From assembly GCF_000238775.2 (NCBI RefSeq), contig NZ_AFEJ02000002.1, forward strand, positions 496,001-560,000: a stretch of 64,000 bases of DNA, given 5' to 3'. Position 1 is the first letter of the stretch. Every line of letters starts with the position of its first letter. Shown piece by piece: positions 47,088 through 56,732 of the stretch. The translations under genes were made by a program, and so were the position numbers. Source of the DNA: Acaryochloris sp. CCMEE 5410 (lineage in GTDB: Bacteria; Cyanobacteriota; Cyanobacteriia; Thermosynechococcales; Thermosynechococcaceae). The notes under the pieces are model-generated. The model did not search any database. It was given only the letters and a program-made list of their open reading frames with translations, and was not told the DNA's origin.

Positions 47088-48070
47088 TGGCTACGAAGAA
47101 GAGTTTGTCAGATTTATTACGGGAAGAAGCAACTAAAACTGCAGCCCCTGATCAAAAAGAGGATGCAGGTGCTAAACCAGCTGCGGCGTCGACCCAAAAG
47201 AAAGCCACAACAGCTAAAAAAACTACGGCTAAAAAGACAGCGACAGCCAATAAAAGCACGGCGAAATCAACGACTACTACTAAAACCACAGCAAAGAAGA
47301 CGGCCGGGACGACTAAAACTGCTGCACCCGCTGCTAAGGCTACAGCCAAAAAATCAACTGCTAATTCAGCTTCGACGGCTAAGACTGCATCAGCGGCAGC
47401 GAAGAAGTCAACTTCGACGACAAAGGCTACTACAACCTCAGCTAAGAAGTCAGCTGCAAAGACCAAAACGGCTGCACCTGCTGCCAAAAAATCAACGGCA
47501 AAATCTTCTACTGCCAAAAAGGCAACGTCTAGTCGCTCCTCTAGTCGGAAAACAGCTGCAAAGCCCCCATCAACAGCAAAGAAAGCTAAACCTGCCACCT
47601 CTACTGCTAAGAAAGCAGCCGCTAAACCTGCCTCAACAAGCAGCCGTACCGCCAGCGCTCAATCCATCAATGCTGATTTAGAAGTGCAGGTGAGTACCCT
47701 AACCAAGGATTTAAAGGCAGCTCAAACCAAGGAGACCTCTTTACAGAAGAAAGTGGCTCAATTGGAAGCACAGCTAGCGGAACAAAAAACGGCCCTGACT
47801 GCATTGCAGAAATCAAACAATCAAATCGATACGATTAAGGGGAAACTGGAGCAAACCACCCAAGATGCAGTGCGATTAGCAAAAGAGAATGCCCGGCTAC
47901 AAAAAGAATTGACTGAGCAGCAAACCACTGCAACTCCTAGAAAAACACAGAAGTCCTCAGCATTAGCCCCTCGCAAGAAACCAACGAATACCAAATCCAT
48001 CTTCCATCGGCCTGTGCGTTCAAATCAGGCTCCACCCAACCGATCCTTTGATACCTGGTGTTACGACTAA
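47087..48070 (+). CDS. Histone-H1-like Lys/Ala/Thr-rich protein with coiled coil, ParA partner candidate
   Basis: About 327 residues. A short N-terminal motif (ATKKSLSDLLREEATK) is followed by a low-complexity Lys/Ala/Thr/Ser stretch of ~175 residues (AKKTTAKKT-type repeats, like bacterial HC1/H1 proteins). A coiled coil comes next (LEVQVSTLTKDLKAAQTKE to about residue 285), then a basic tail ending FDTWCYD. The basic part should bind DNA or polyphosphate-like anions. The N-terminal motif is the kind of short basic helix through which ParA partners stimulate the ATPase. The start ATG overlaps the ParA stop codon. Its true cargo is unknown. Confidence 0.75.
   Translation: MATKKSLSDLLREEATKTAAPDQKEDAGAKPAAASTQKKATTAKKTTAKKTATANKSTAKSTTTTKTTAKKTAGTTKTAAPAAKATAKKSTANSASTAKTASAAAKKSTSTTKATTTSAKKSAAKTKTAAPAAKKSTAKSSTAKKATSSRSSSRKTAAKPPSTAKKAKPATSTAKKAAAKPASTSSRTASAQSINADLEVQVSTLTKDLKAAQTKETSLQKKVAQLEAQLAEQKTALTALQKSNNQIDTIKGKLEQTTQDAVRLAKENARLQKELTEQQTTATPRKTQKSSALAPRKKPTNTKSIFHRPVRSNQAPPNRSFDTWCYD
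47205..47640 (+). repeat. Low-complexity coding repeat (Ala/Lys/Thr codons)
   Basis: Irregular tandem units of AAA/AAG, GCT/GCA/GCG and ACT/ACA/ACG codons encode the H1-like region. Synonymous codons vary freely between units, so the repeat is kept at protein level rather than by recent DNA duplication. Confidence 0.75.
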
Positions 48071-48088
48071 AGGGCTGTTTCATCTGAT

Positions 48089-50533
48089 CTAAACTTTGCT
48101 CAGACGTTCTTGCCCGCCTAAATACAGCAACCAAATTGCAACAGCAAGCCAGTGCAAAATAGTTCCTGGCCAGATTGAACCTGTGAACAGATAGGTACCA
48201 GTACAGGCTATCCCCAGCACAGCGGCTAAAGTTAAAAATCTGGGATTAAAGAAGGTTGGATCGCCTGCTTTGTAGAGGGTACGGGCATTGAGGGGATGAT
48301 AGAGCACAAAGAGGATTAGGCTAAATCCTGACCAAAGCAGCAGAGTCACCCACCACACACCTTCTTGGGGGTGGGGAATGAGGAGGCAGCGGAATAATAA
48401 TTCTTCGACTAGGGCTGGCATGATCAAACTGCCGATCCAGAGTCTTACTTGCACAGATGGGGAATAAGCAGCCCATTTGAGTGGGGTCAGAAACCCAACC
48501 TTTCGGCCCCAAACGACAGCAAAGAGACCATATCCACTTATGATCACTCCTGAAACGAGCCATCCCATCGGAGTTGGAATCGTTGTGGTTGCTTCCACCA
48601 ACCGAGAGAAGGAAAAGGAAACGACTGGCCATTTCCCAAATAACTCTGTGGGGGCTAGGGGGCTGATATCCGCATCCCAACCTCCCACCTGATTCGTGTT
48701 GAGAAACCAAAGCGGGGTGCCTTGTCTAAGAAAAATGCGAATGATTTGATCTTGAGCAACCCGAGGAATCAGGGTTCGCCAGCTCAGAACCTGAGCCAAG
48801 AAATCGTCTGAGTGGCGAAATGTCCCGGGTGTAGCAATACCTGCTGCAACCTGGGCATTTTGCTGCCAATCACTGCGGACAATGCCCAGAGGGACGAGTT
48901 CTTTCTCCAGGGCATTCCCTAAAATCGTTAATTCTTGAAACCGAAGGGTTTGAGGGGCGTGAGGGTGATCAGCTAACCAAGTTTGAATCGCTGAAGACAT
49001 CTGCACCTGATATTGAATGCGCTTAATGGTTTTGTAAACCGCTTGACTGGAATCTTGAACACAGGACTTTGCCGGGGTGACCAAAGCAGAACCGGTGCCA
49101 TCACCAATTCGATAGCGTGCTGCCATTAGTTGTAGCTGGGTTTTAAGCTCAGTTAAGGGATCTAGACTGATCTCGCCAAATTTATAGGGCTGCGTCAGAG
49201 CATCAGACTTGACCAACACGTCCAATACGGGCCGACTTCCCAACCATCCCCGGTTAAGATGGCCCATATATTCGGACCAATGGCTAGGTCCGGCCACAAT
49301 TCCCTCTGGGTTGTGGGCATACACCTGTTGGTACTCGATCTCAAACTGACGTTCCCCTGTAAAAGGATCTTTAATGACCGTAGCGATACCGTAGCCAAAA
49401 TGCCCCGTGATCGTGCCGATGACTGCCTGAGGCTCCGCTTTGTTACCACCAATGCCGCCAAACAGATGGACAACTAGGGCTTGATCGCCTTCTTGCCACT
49501 GCTCTAGGGCGGTTTTTTGTTTTCGACGCTGGCCATCTACCAGAGCTCGCTGAAGTTTACCCTTGTGTTGAGCAGTTTGTTGCCAAACTTTGCGTTTGAA
49601 GTAGTGCAGTCCTGCCCCCGGAGTGGAAAAGTGATAATCGGGCTGGAGTTGGAACAGAGACCGAGGTGCGATCGCATTCACCTCAAACATCCCTTCCCTA
49701 TTCCTCGAACCATAGATATACCAGCCTGAACGTCCGGCTGGAGAGTCGGCTAATTTCCTAGGAGTGGACTGAAAAACTCCAGCTGAATTGGGCTGATCCT
49801 GACGAATGTGCACCCTTTCTTCAGGGCCATTAAACCGTTGAGTTAGGGGATTGTAGTGACGCACCCGAGTCAACTCGCTCGGACAAGGAGGTGATCCAGG
49901 ACAGTCTTTGGGAACGGATGCTGACGTGGAGACTGGCCCGAGGATTTTGACGAGTCCATAGTCGAATCCAGGGACCTGTACTGGATCTTCTGCAATTTCT
50001 AGGTGAGGACTAGGGTCAGTAACGGCTTGCACCTTTTTTAATTTCACGAGTAGGTCATCGGTGGGCCTTGCTCCCGCCAGAGACTGCAATGGTCCCACCT
50101 GCCGCCGTCCATCTAATCGTTGCGGATGGATATTGCCCCGTTCCAGGCTTTGGTGAGCTTCTGCCGAGAGGTTGATATCCTGTTGTACCCGTTTGATGCG
50201 GGCTTGGATATCAGGCTTATCCTGCCACTGCAACCGCACAGTTTGACTGACAAACTCAGGATTGGGACTATGGTGAACTTCAAACCAAACCCAGTCCGTG
50301 CCATCCGCGGGTGGTAGTATTAACCGTCCTACCCATTCACCCACCGGACGATAGCCTTCTTCAGTAGAGATCTGTGCTGAAGAAATTTGAGGGGCAGAAG
50401 AAGATGCTGCCACTGCTCGAAGGGGCTGCCCCATTGTTAGCTGGAGTACGCCCCCGCTGAAACATAGCGTGACCAGACTGAGGACGATCCATCGGTAGCG
50501 GTTACGAACAAAATAAAGGAATTTTTGAACCAT
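48089..50533 (-). CDS. CPBP (CAAX-type) intramembrane protease with a large extracytoplasmic N-terminal domain
   Basis: 814 residues. A signal-type helix at ~15-45 (IVLSLVTLCFSGGVLQL) is followed by ~570 soluble residues of no recognised domain. These include WVWFEVHHSPNPEF, VRLQWQDKP and ALVVHLFGGIGGNKAEPQ. A membrane domain then has the CPBP signature EELLFR at 710-715, a second-site His in FVLYHPLN and a third in ILHWLAVA. CPBP proteins cleave membrane-associated peptides or act as scaffolds. The family usually has 200-300 residues, so the long N-terminal domain is the odd feature. It converges on the H1-like gene with 18 bases between the stops. Confidence 0.85.
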   Translation of the reverse strand: MVQKFLYFVRNRYRWIVLSLVTLCFSGGVLQLTMGQPLRAVAASSSAPQISSAQISTEEGYRPVGEWVGRLILPPADGTDWVWFEVHHSPNPEFVSQTVRLQWQDKPDIQARIKRVQQDINLSAEAHQSLERGNIHPQRLDGRRQVGPLQSLAGARPTDDLLVKLKKVQAVTDPSPHLEIAEDPVQVPGFDYGLVKILGPVSTSASVPKDCPGSPPCPSELTRVRHYNPLTQRFNGPEERVHIRQDQPNSAGVFQSTPRKLADSPAGRSGWYIYGSRNREGMFEVNAIAPRSLFQLQPDYHFSTPGAGLHYFKRKVWQQTAQHKGKLQRALVDGQRRKQKTALEQWQEGDQALVVHLFGGIGGNKAEPQAVIGTITGHFGYGIATVIKDPFTGERQFEIEYQQVYAHNPEGIVAGPSHWSEYMGHLNRGWLGSRPVLDVLVKSDALTQPYKFGEISLDPLTELKTQLQLMAARYRIGDGTGSALVTPAKSCVQDSSQAVYKTIKRIQYQVQMSSAIQTWLADHPHAPQTLRFQELTILGNALEKELVPLGIVRSDWQQNAQVAAGIATPGTFRHSDDFLAQVLSWRTLIPRVAQDQIIRIFLRQGTPLWFLNTNQVGGWDADISPLAPTELFGKWPVVSFSFSRLVEATTTIPTPMGWLVSGVIISGYGLFAVVWGRKVGFLTPLKWAAYSPSVQVRLWIGSLIMPALVEELLFRCLLIPHPQEGVWWVTLLLWSGFSLILFVLYHPLNARTLYKAGDPTFFNPRFLTLAAVLGIACTGTYLFTGSIWPGTILHWLAVAIWLLYLGGQERLSKV

Positions 50534-50792
50534 CTTCCATGGGGAATATCAAAAAGCAGGGTGGGCTAGAGCAAACAACAAGTTTCATCTCGAAAACCTT
50601 GCCATTTTATAATTTCGGTGCTAATTAAAAGGCTAGAAAATAAGGGACTGAAGCCAGTTTGCCCTCTACCGTAGTTGTAACTAAGCACGGTATCCCAATT
50701 TCGGCACCATTTAGATGGATGAAGCGGCTGAAACTTTCCGGTAAACCCAGGGTCATTACCCATATGCTCGTCTTGTCTAGGGAGAGATAGCG

Positions 50793-51515
50793 ATGAAATT
50801 TAAGTCTATAGTGGCTGTGCCCGTAACAGCAGTGCTCGTAGTCACCACCAAGATGCCGACCATGGCCGCGACAGATGTGGAAAAGCAGGCCCATGCCGAA
50901 AAAATTATTTACTCTTCTCAAAATGTCTTAGAAGAAATTCTCAGTGATCCCAAGACTCAAATTCCCTCAGAACTGCTAGAACAAAGCGAAGGTATTGCCA
51001 TCTTTCCCGGTGTCATCCAAGCAGGGTTCCTGTTTGGCGCTCGCCGAGGCACGGGGGTGATGATGCTGCGACAAGAAGATGGCACTTGGAGTAACCCTGC
51101 ATTTATCAACATCACGGGGGGCAGTTTTGGTCTCCAAATTGGGGCTAAATCCAGCGATATTGTCTTGGTGTTCCCCAACCGCAGCACGGTCAATGAAGTG
51201 CTGTCCAAGTCTTTCGATATCGGCGGTAGTATCTCGGGAACGGCTGGCCCCGTGGGGGCAACGGCGGTTGATCCCACTAAAGATTACAGCAAGTCCCCGA
51301 TTCTGACCTATGCCCGCAGCAGTGGTCTATTTGGTGGTGTAGCCATTGATGGCTCTAAACTCGGCTTTAACAAAGGGAAGAACCGCGATTTATACGGCAA
51401 ATCCATTACCCCGCGCCGAATTTTTAGAGATCCAGATGTAGAAGCACCTGTGGTGGTTGATTCTCTCCGTCAGGTGTTAGAAGAGTCCGAGTTAGGGACC
51501 TTTAGCCGCTTCTAG
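50793..51515 (+). CDS. SYLF-domain (DUF500/Ysc84-type) exported lipid-binding protein
   Basis: 240 residues. A signal peptide is likely (MKFKSIVAVPVTAVLVVTTK to about residue 26). The SYLF domain follows, with ELLEQSEGIAIFPGVIQAGF, FGARRGTGVMM, NITGGSFGLQIGAKSSDIV and a late GVAIDGSKLG. In eukaryotes SYLF domains bind phosphoinositides; bacterial forms are periplasmic and of unknown role. The PLD-like gene starts 11 bases after its stop, so the two are probably one transcript. Confidence 0.88.
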   Translation: MKFKSIVAVPVTAVLVVTTKMPTMAATDVEKQAHAEKIIYSSQNVLEEILSDPKTQIPSELLEQSEGIAIFPGVIQAGFLFGARRGTGVMMLRQEDGTWSNPAFINITGGSFGLQIGAKSSDIVLVFPNRSTVNEVLSKSFDIGGSISGTAGPVGATAVDPTKDYSKSPILTYARSSGLFGGVAIDGSKLGFNKGKNRDLYGKSITPRRIFRDPDVEAPVVVDSLRQVLEESELGTFSRF

Positions 51516-51526
51516 CTTCTCTATTG

Positions 51527-53215
51527 ATGCAGCGTCTGCAATTGGGGTTAGCTTCCCTTGTCCTACTGGGTGCCCTGGGGATTGGAGTGAATCGTTGGCA
51601 GCGATCGCAACCGCAATTCCAGTCCATCGAACCTCTCCCACAACATAGCCAGATTCAGGTGTATATGAACCAGAGTCTGGCTAATTCTTTTACGGATCCG
51701 TATCGACAAATTCACCGCCCAGGGGATGATTTAGAGTCGATTATTGTCGAGAATATCCAGGCCGCACAATCCACAGTGGATGTAGCAATACAGGAATTGC
51801 GATCGCCCCGGATTGCCCAAGCCCTCCGAGATCGCAAACAAGCCGGTGTTCAGGTCCGAGTCATCTTAGAAAACACCTACAGCCGACCTTGGAGTAGCTT
51901 TACGCCCCAAGAAGTGGCTCAGATGGATCCACGGCAAAAAGACCGATACCAAGCCAACTTTCAACTGATCGACCAAGATCGAGATGGCAAGCTGAGTTCG
52001 ACTGAAATCAATGATTACGATGCGCTACAGGTGATTCGTCAGGCGGGTATCCCTTGGCTAGACGATACAGCTGATGGATCTGCTGGCAGTGGACTGATGC
52101 ACCATAAGTTTGTGGTCATTGATGGGCAGGCCATCCTTGTGACAACGGCCAACTTTACGTTGTCTGGCTTGCTCGGCGATTTAGATCAGCCAGATAGTCG
52201 AGGAAATGCCAATTCTCTAGTCGTCCTTAAGAACCCAGCTGTCGCTCAGCTATTTACCGAGGAATTTAAGGTGATGTGGGGAGATGGTCCCGGTCGAGCA
52301 ACCGATAGCAAATTTGGGGTGAACAAGCCCTGGCGTCCAACCCAAACTCTTAAGGTTGGTGATGCCAAAGTGCAAGTGCAATTTTCTCCCACATCCGTCT
52401 CTACGCCCTGGTCTCGCAGTACCAACGGTCTGATTCGCCAAACCTTAGCGAAAGCGAAACAAGAGATTGCGTTGGCGCTATTTGTCTTTTCAGAGCAACC
52501 CCTAGTGGATCAGCTAGCCGTGGAAGACCATCAAGGGGTAAAAATTCGGGTATTGGGTGACCCTCAGTTTGCCTATCAAAGCTATAGCGAAATTCTCGAT
52601 ATGTTAGGGGTGACCCTCAGTTCCTCTCGCAGTGGAACGTTAACGTGTCAGGCTGAACCCCAAAATCGACCTTGGTCTCAACCCTTGCAAACCGTGGGGA
52701 CACCTCAACTCCCCAAAGGCGATGTGCTGCACCATAAATTTGGAATTGTAGATGGCCGGATTGTGATTGTGGGATCTCACAATTGGTCAGATGCTGCCAA
52801 TCGTCGCAATGATGAAACCTTACTAGTGATTGAACATCCTCAAATTACCGATCACTATCATCGGGAATTTGAGCGGTTATATGCCAGTAGTCGTCTCGGC
52901 ATTCCGACCTTTCTCCACAACAAAGTCCAAGACCATCAACGCCAATGTGGTGATTTACAGCTCAATACCAGAGATACCCCCCAAACCATCTGGCTAGGAG
53001 AGGGACAAACCGCTCCGGGTACTGACTCCCTCGTCAACTTGAATACTGCCAGTCAACAGGAACTAGAAGCATTACCTGGTGTGGGGCCGAAGTTGGCGGC
53101 CCGAATAATCGAGGTGAGGCAAAAGCGTCTTTTTACCTCCCTTGCAGATTTTGATCAAGTTCCTGGCATCGGGCCGAAATTGCTGGAACAGCTACGGAAT
53201 AAAGTGACCTGGTGA
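51527..53215 (+). CDS. Exported phospholipase D-superfamily protein with embedded EF-hand and C-terminal helix-hairpin-helix
   Basis: About 562 residues (counting from the preceding in-frame TTG, 563). An N-terminal membrane/signal helix (LGLASLVLLGALGIGV) comes first. The first PLD half holds HHKFVVID at 193-200 followed by TTANFT; the second holds HHKFGIVD at 403-410 with SHNWSDAAN. Both HKD motifs are complete. A canonical EF-hand loop, DQDRDGKLSSTE at ~150-161, is inserted in the first half. The end (~503-563) is a ComEA-type HhH2 (LNTASQQELEALPGVGPKLA), which binds DNA nonspecifically. The best reading is a calcium-dependent secreted nuclease or phosphodiesterase, possibly linked to DNA uptake. 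It is coupled to the SYLF gene. Confidence 0.88.
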   Translation: MQRLQLGLASLVLLGALGIGVNRWQRSQPQFQSIEPLPQHSQIQVYMNQSLANSFTDPYRQIHRPGDDLESIIVENIQAAQSTVDVAIQELRSPRIAQALRDRKQAGVQVRVILENTYSRPWSSFTPQEVAQMDPRQKDRYQANFQLIDQDRDGKLSSTEINDYDALQVIRQAGIPWLDDTADGSAGSGLMHHKFVVIDGQAILVTTANFTLSGLLGDLDQPDSRGNANSLVVLKNPAVAQLFTEEFKVMWGDGPGRATDSKFGVNKPWRPTQTLKVGDAKVQVQFSPTSVSTPWSRSTNGLIRQTLAKAKQEIALALFVFSEQPLVDQLAVEDHQGVKIRVLGDPQFAYQSYSEILDMLGVTLSSSRSGTLTCQAEPQNRPWSQPLQTVGTPQLPKGDVLHHKFGIVDGRIVIVGSHNWSDAANRRNDETLLVIEHPQITDHYHREFERLYASSRLGIPTFLHNKVQDHQRQCGDLQLNTRDTPQTIWLGEGQTAPGTDSLVNLNTASQQELEALPGVGPKLAARIIEVRQKRLFTSLADFDQVPGIGPKLLEQLRNKVTW

Positions 53216-53477
53216 GCACCATTCTTTGCCTTGAGGCCAGTCAGGGGCTGGATCGCATTTTTACTACGCATGTATAAATTTTTTCAATTGTTTACGTTTT
53301 ACCGCTTCAAACTTGAAGAATGTAGACCAACCTTCAATAGTTTTGATCCATATAGAGTGAAACAGTAGAATGAAAGACTATGTTGATAGGGCTTAAGCAT
53401 AAATTTGCTAAACGCACCTTTCAAAAGCCTTGATAATTCAACCATTCAGCACGTCAGCTGACCTTAAGGAGAAAACG

Positions 53478-54776
53478 TTGCTTACTGACACCTTAAATAC
53501 AACAAAGTCAGAGGAGATTTTTGCGGCAGCGCAAAAATTGATGCCTGGTGGCGTAAGTTCACCGGTCCGCGCATTCAAATCTGTGGGCGGCCAACCCATT
53601 GTTTTTGATCGGGTTAAAGGGGCTCATGTATGGGATGTTGATGGCAATCAATATATTGATTACGTCGGCACCTGGGGACCCGCAATTTGCGGTCATGCCC
53701 ATCCTGAAGTCCTCACAGCTCTCAAGGAAGCCTTAGACAAAGGCACTAGCTTTGGCGCTCCCTGCTTGTTGGAAAACGTACTAGCTGAAATGGTCATTGA
53801 TGCCGTTCCCAGCGTGGAAGTAGTCCGCTTTGTGAACTCAGGAACTGAAGCTTGTATGTCCGTCTTGAGACTGATGCGAGCCTTCACTGGCCGGGAAAAA
53901 GTGATCAAATTCGAAGGCTGCTATCACGGCCATGCTGATATGTTTTTGGTCAAGGCTGGCTCTGGTGTGGCAACTTTGGGGCTACCGGATTCTCCCGGTG
54001 TGCCCAAATCTGTAACGGGAAATACCCTAACGGCACCCTACAACGACTTACAGTCCGTACAAGCTCTATTCTCCCAACATCCCGATCAGATTGCTGGGGT
54101 GATCTTAGAACCAGTCGTCGGTAATGCTGGGTTTATCCCGCCAGATGCCGGGTTCTTAGAAGGCCTCCGAGAAATTACCCAAGAGAATGGCGCTTTACTG
54201 GTTTTTGACGAAGTTATGACCGGCTTTCGCATCTCCTATGGCGGTGCTCAAGAGAAGTTTGGCATTACCCCCGATTTAACGACCCTAGGTAAAGTCATTG
54301 GGGGCGGCCTGCCCGTGGGTGCGTATGGCGGACGTCGAGACATTATGAGTATGGTTGCTCCGGCAGGCCCCATGTATCAAGCAGGTACATTGTCCGGTAA
54401 TCCCTTGGCGATGACGGCTGGTATTAAAACATTAGAATTGCTCAGACGTTCAGGAACTTACGATCAATTAGATCGGGTGACTGGTAAGTTAATCTCTGGA
54501 TTGTTGCAGATTGCTCAGGAAGCAGGCCATGAGGTATGCGGGGGACATATCAACGGCATGTTTGGCATGTTCTTTGCCCCTGGCCCGGTTCATAGCTATG
54601 ACGATGCGAAAGCCGCTGATGCAGCTAAGTTCGCTAAATTCCATCGGGGAATGTTGGAACAAGGTGTTTATTTAGCGCCTTCCCAATTTGAGGCGGGTTT
54701 TACCTCCTTAGCTCATACTGATGCAGATATCGACCAAACCTTAGAAGCAGCCAAAGTTGTATTGGCTAATATTTAA
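53478..54776 (+). CDS. hemL: Glutamate-1-semialdehyde 2,1-aminomutase
   Basis: HemL converts glutamate-1-semialdehyde to 5-aminolevulinate with PLP, the last step of the C5 route to haem, chlorophyll and bilins. The start chosen is the TTG at 53478 ([15 protein letters not shown]), with AAGGAG 6-7 bases upstream. It gives 432 residues, the family size. Key motifs: [46 protein letters not shown] and the PLP lysine in [16 protein letters not shown] strong terminator follows. No other tetrapyrrole gene is next to it. Confidence 0.97.
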   Translation: MLTDTLNTTKSEEIFAAAQKLMPGGVSSPVRAFKSVGGQPIVFDRVKGAHVWDVDGNQYIDYVGTWGPAICGHAHPEVLTALKEALDKGTSFGAPCLLENVLAEMVIDAVPSVEVVRFVNSGTEACMSVLRLMRAFTGREKVIKFEGCYHGHADMFLVKAGSGVATLGLPDSPGVPKSVTGNTLTAPYNDLQSVQALFSQHPDQIAGVILEPVVGNAGFIPPDAGFLEGLREITQENGALLVFDEVMTGFRISYGGAQEKFGITPDLTTLGKVIGGGLPVGAYGGRRDIMSMVAPAGPMYQAGTLSGNPLAMTAGIKTLELLRRSGTYDQLDRVTGKLISGLLQIAQEAGHEVCGGHINGMFGMFFAPGPVHSYDDAKAADAAKFAKFHRGMLEQGVYLAPSQFEAGFTSLAHTDADIDQTLEAAKVVLANI

Positions 54777-54833
54777 ACTTTAATTGAGAAGTTGATTTCA
54801 ACAGCAAAATACTATCTTTAGAAAATTATTCGA

Positions 54834-54859
54834 GAGAGGCCTATAGGCCTCTCTTTTTT
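54834..54859 (+). terminator. Rho-independent terminator of hemL
   Basis: A perfect stem GAGAGGCC / GGCCTCTC around a TATA loop, followed by six Ts. It lies about 57 bases after the hemL stop codon. Confidence 0.9.
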
Positions 54860-54998
54860 ATGCTTGACATCCATAAAGATTGTGATTTACTCCCTTCCCG
54901 CCATAAGATTATTGAACAAGCGAAAATATGAAATTAACCTAGAATTCTGCAGAAGTATGGATCGTCTTTGTCCCTATAGCCTATGGTTCAGGACCACA

Positions 54999-55763
54999 TC
55001 AATCAGGATCCTGGTTAAGGATGGATATTGGGAATAGTTTTGTCACAGTTGCGATGCCAGCTTCTACTTTCCAGAAAATATCAAATCCTGCTAGGCGCAT
55101 ATTCCACTCTTGCCCTGGTTGACCATCTTTCCGCCGTTCATAGCCCGGACGAGGATCTTGGGCTATAACCTCTGAGATCACCTGTTGGGTTTCCTGTAAA
55201 TCACGGGTCAAAGCTGAGGTCAGGCTGGCCATTGCTTCGGGACTCCATTCCACCGGCAAGAGTGGATCCGCATCATCAGCCCAAGCACTGGTTGCAGATG
55301 GGATTGCATCTGCATAGGGTACATAGGGTTTGATATCTAACACAGGTGTGCCATCTAAGAAGTCTCCGCCATGAATATGGAGCAAAATTTCATCTGAAGT
55401 TTGTTCAACTTGATCTAAAGGCACCACACTCAGTCCGATCTGATTTGGACGATTGGGGCTGCGGGTTGCATAAACTCCCATGCTTTTATTCCCACCCAAA
55501 CGGGGTGGACGCACCAGGGGACGAAACTTGGTAAAGGATTGACCATGCAGAAGAAAGATCACCCAGATGTGGGAAAAGCTCTCAATCCCTCGCAATGAAT
55601 GCCAGTGCAAATCGGTGTTGGGAAAGACAATGGCTGCTTTGGCCGACGCCACCAAGCCTGCCTGTCGGGGAATGCCAAATCGTTCAGGGTAACAAGATCG
55701 AATATAGGCAATCGGGGTTAAAGATACTGTATCCAAGTTGGAAAGGGGATTAGGGGTCGGCAT
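54999..55763 (-). CDS. trmO: tRNA (t6A37) N6-methyltransferase TrmO-like
   Basis: 254 residues. TrmO methylates t6A37 of threonine tRNAs with SAM through an unusual beta-barrel fold. Signatures: IAYIRSCYPERFGIPRQAG, then FSHIWVIFLLHG, GVYATRSPNRPNQIGLSVV (SAM/tRNA-binding loop) and LDIKPYVPYAD. A C-terminal extension with ERRKDGQPGQEW is also family-like. Its start overlaps the end of the TrmJ-like gene by 14 bases, so the two tRNA methyltransferases are translationally coupled. Confidence 0.9.
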   Translation of the reverse strand: MPTPNPLSNLDTVSLTPIAYIRSCYPERFGIPRQAGLVASAKAAIVFPNTDLHWHSLRGIESFSHIWVIFLLHGQSFTKFRPLVRPPRLGGNKSMGVYATRSPNRPNQIGLSVVPLDQVEQTSDEILLHIHGGDFLDGTPVLDIKPYVPYADAIPSATSAWADDADPLLPVEWSPEAMASLTSALTRDLQETQQVISEVIAQDPRPGYERRKDGQPGQEWNMRLAGFDIFWKVEAGIATVTKLFPISILNQDPD

Positions 55764-56481
55764 GATGATGATTCCCCTGCTTGGCTTCCAGGCAATCTAA
55801 GGTGCGGTCAATACAGGCTCGAATATTATGCAATAAATAGAGATCTTCAGAACCCAATCGGGCCAAACCGCGAGTAACGTATTTCTGGTAGCGTTCGGCC
55901 AAGCCGATGCGCTCCATAAGCTGAAGGGAGGAGTGTTTGAGATTGGCATATTCTAGCGGGGGCATGGGGGTACGATTAAGGCGTTGGTCTTTAATATGTA
56001 CCGCCGACTCAGACAGCATAAAGCTGTACACCATCACTGCCTGAGCTAAGTTCAAGGACGGATGGGGATTCCCTTGAGGGATGGTCGTGATCAAATCGCA
56101 GCAATCGATATCCTGGCGATTCAAGCCAGACCGTTCTCCCCCAAACACAAACGCAACCTGTTGCAGATTCTCTCCCTTTGCCTGTAAGCGCTGGGGCACC
56201 TCCCGGACGGAAATATACTGATACTTCTCATAGCGATGGCGGGCGGTGGTGGCGCAGGCAAAATCAATGTCATGCAGCGCATCGGACAAATTCTGATAAA
56301 TGGGGGCTGCATTGAGGACGGCTTGGGAGCCGTGGGCCAGGACTTGGGCTTTTTCAGAGTTGCGATCGCATCGGGGTCGCACTAGCCGCAAATCCGTATG
56401 GCCCATGGTATTTAAAGCTCGGGCGGCAGCCCCGAGGTTTTCTGGAACTTCTGATTCAACCAGGATAAATGAGAACTGCAT
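55750..56481 (-). CDS. trmJ: tRNA (Cm32/Um32) 2'-O-methyltransferase, TrmJ type (SPOUT)
   Basis: 243 residues. A SPOUT-fold enzyme with the trefoil-knot pattern: ILVESEVPENLGAAARALNT at the start, then VFGGERSGLNRQDIDCCD, and IPQGNPHPSLNLAQAVMVYS at the SAM knot. A C-terminal helical region follows. The closest family is TrmJ/TrmH-like group 1 (nucleoside 32 in the anticodon loop). It is the first gene of a two-gene operon with trmO. A gap of ~250 bases separates it from the DUF4282 gene. Confidence 0.9.
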   Translation of the reverse strand: MQFSFILVESEVPENLGAAARALNTMGHTDLRLVRPRCDRNSEKAQVLAHGSQAVLNAAPIYQNLSDALHDIDFACATTARHRYEKYQYISVREVPQRLQAKGENLQQVAFVFGGERSGLNRQDIDCCDLITTIPQGNPHPSLNLAQAVMVYSFMLSESAVHIKDQRLNRTPMPPLEYANLKHSSLQLMERIGLAERYQKYVTRGLARLGSEDLYLLHNIRACIDRTLDCLEAKQGNHHHADP

Positions 56482-56732
56482 GAAGATAGAACGGTTGTCT
56501 TGTCACAAAGAGTACACGGTATAAGATTTAATGCAGAATACTCTCTGACTATTGACGCTAGCATGATCTACCCAATGACGTTCAAATTCATTCCCTAATA
56601 GGCTTTATCAGCCTTTAATAGTGTGGAAGATAATCGCATGTCCATCGAGACTCTTTATTATAGATTTGAGTGAGTTTGAGTGATTTTTAAATGGGACTTT
56701 ATGGACATAATAAAGACAGAAAATGCTACAGG

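Noticed and set aside
47152-47598. Long minus-strand frame (Val/Ala/Phe-rich) opposite the H1-like gene
   Set aside because: It is the complement of the Lys/Ala codon repeat. The composition is an artefact of that low-complexity sequence.
46377-48070. Carboxysome-positioning McdA/McdB pair
   Set aside because: The ATPase has the standard ParA signature lysine and the partner is H1-like and Lys/Ala-rich. I could not match either to McdA or McdB, and no carboxysome gene is in the window.
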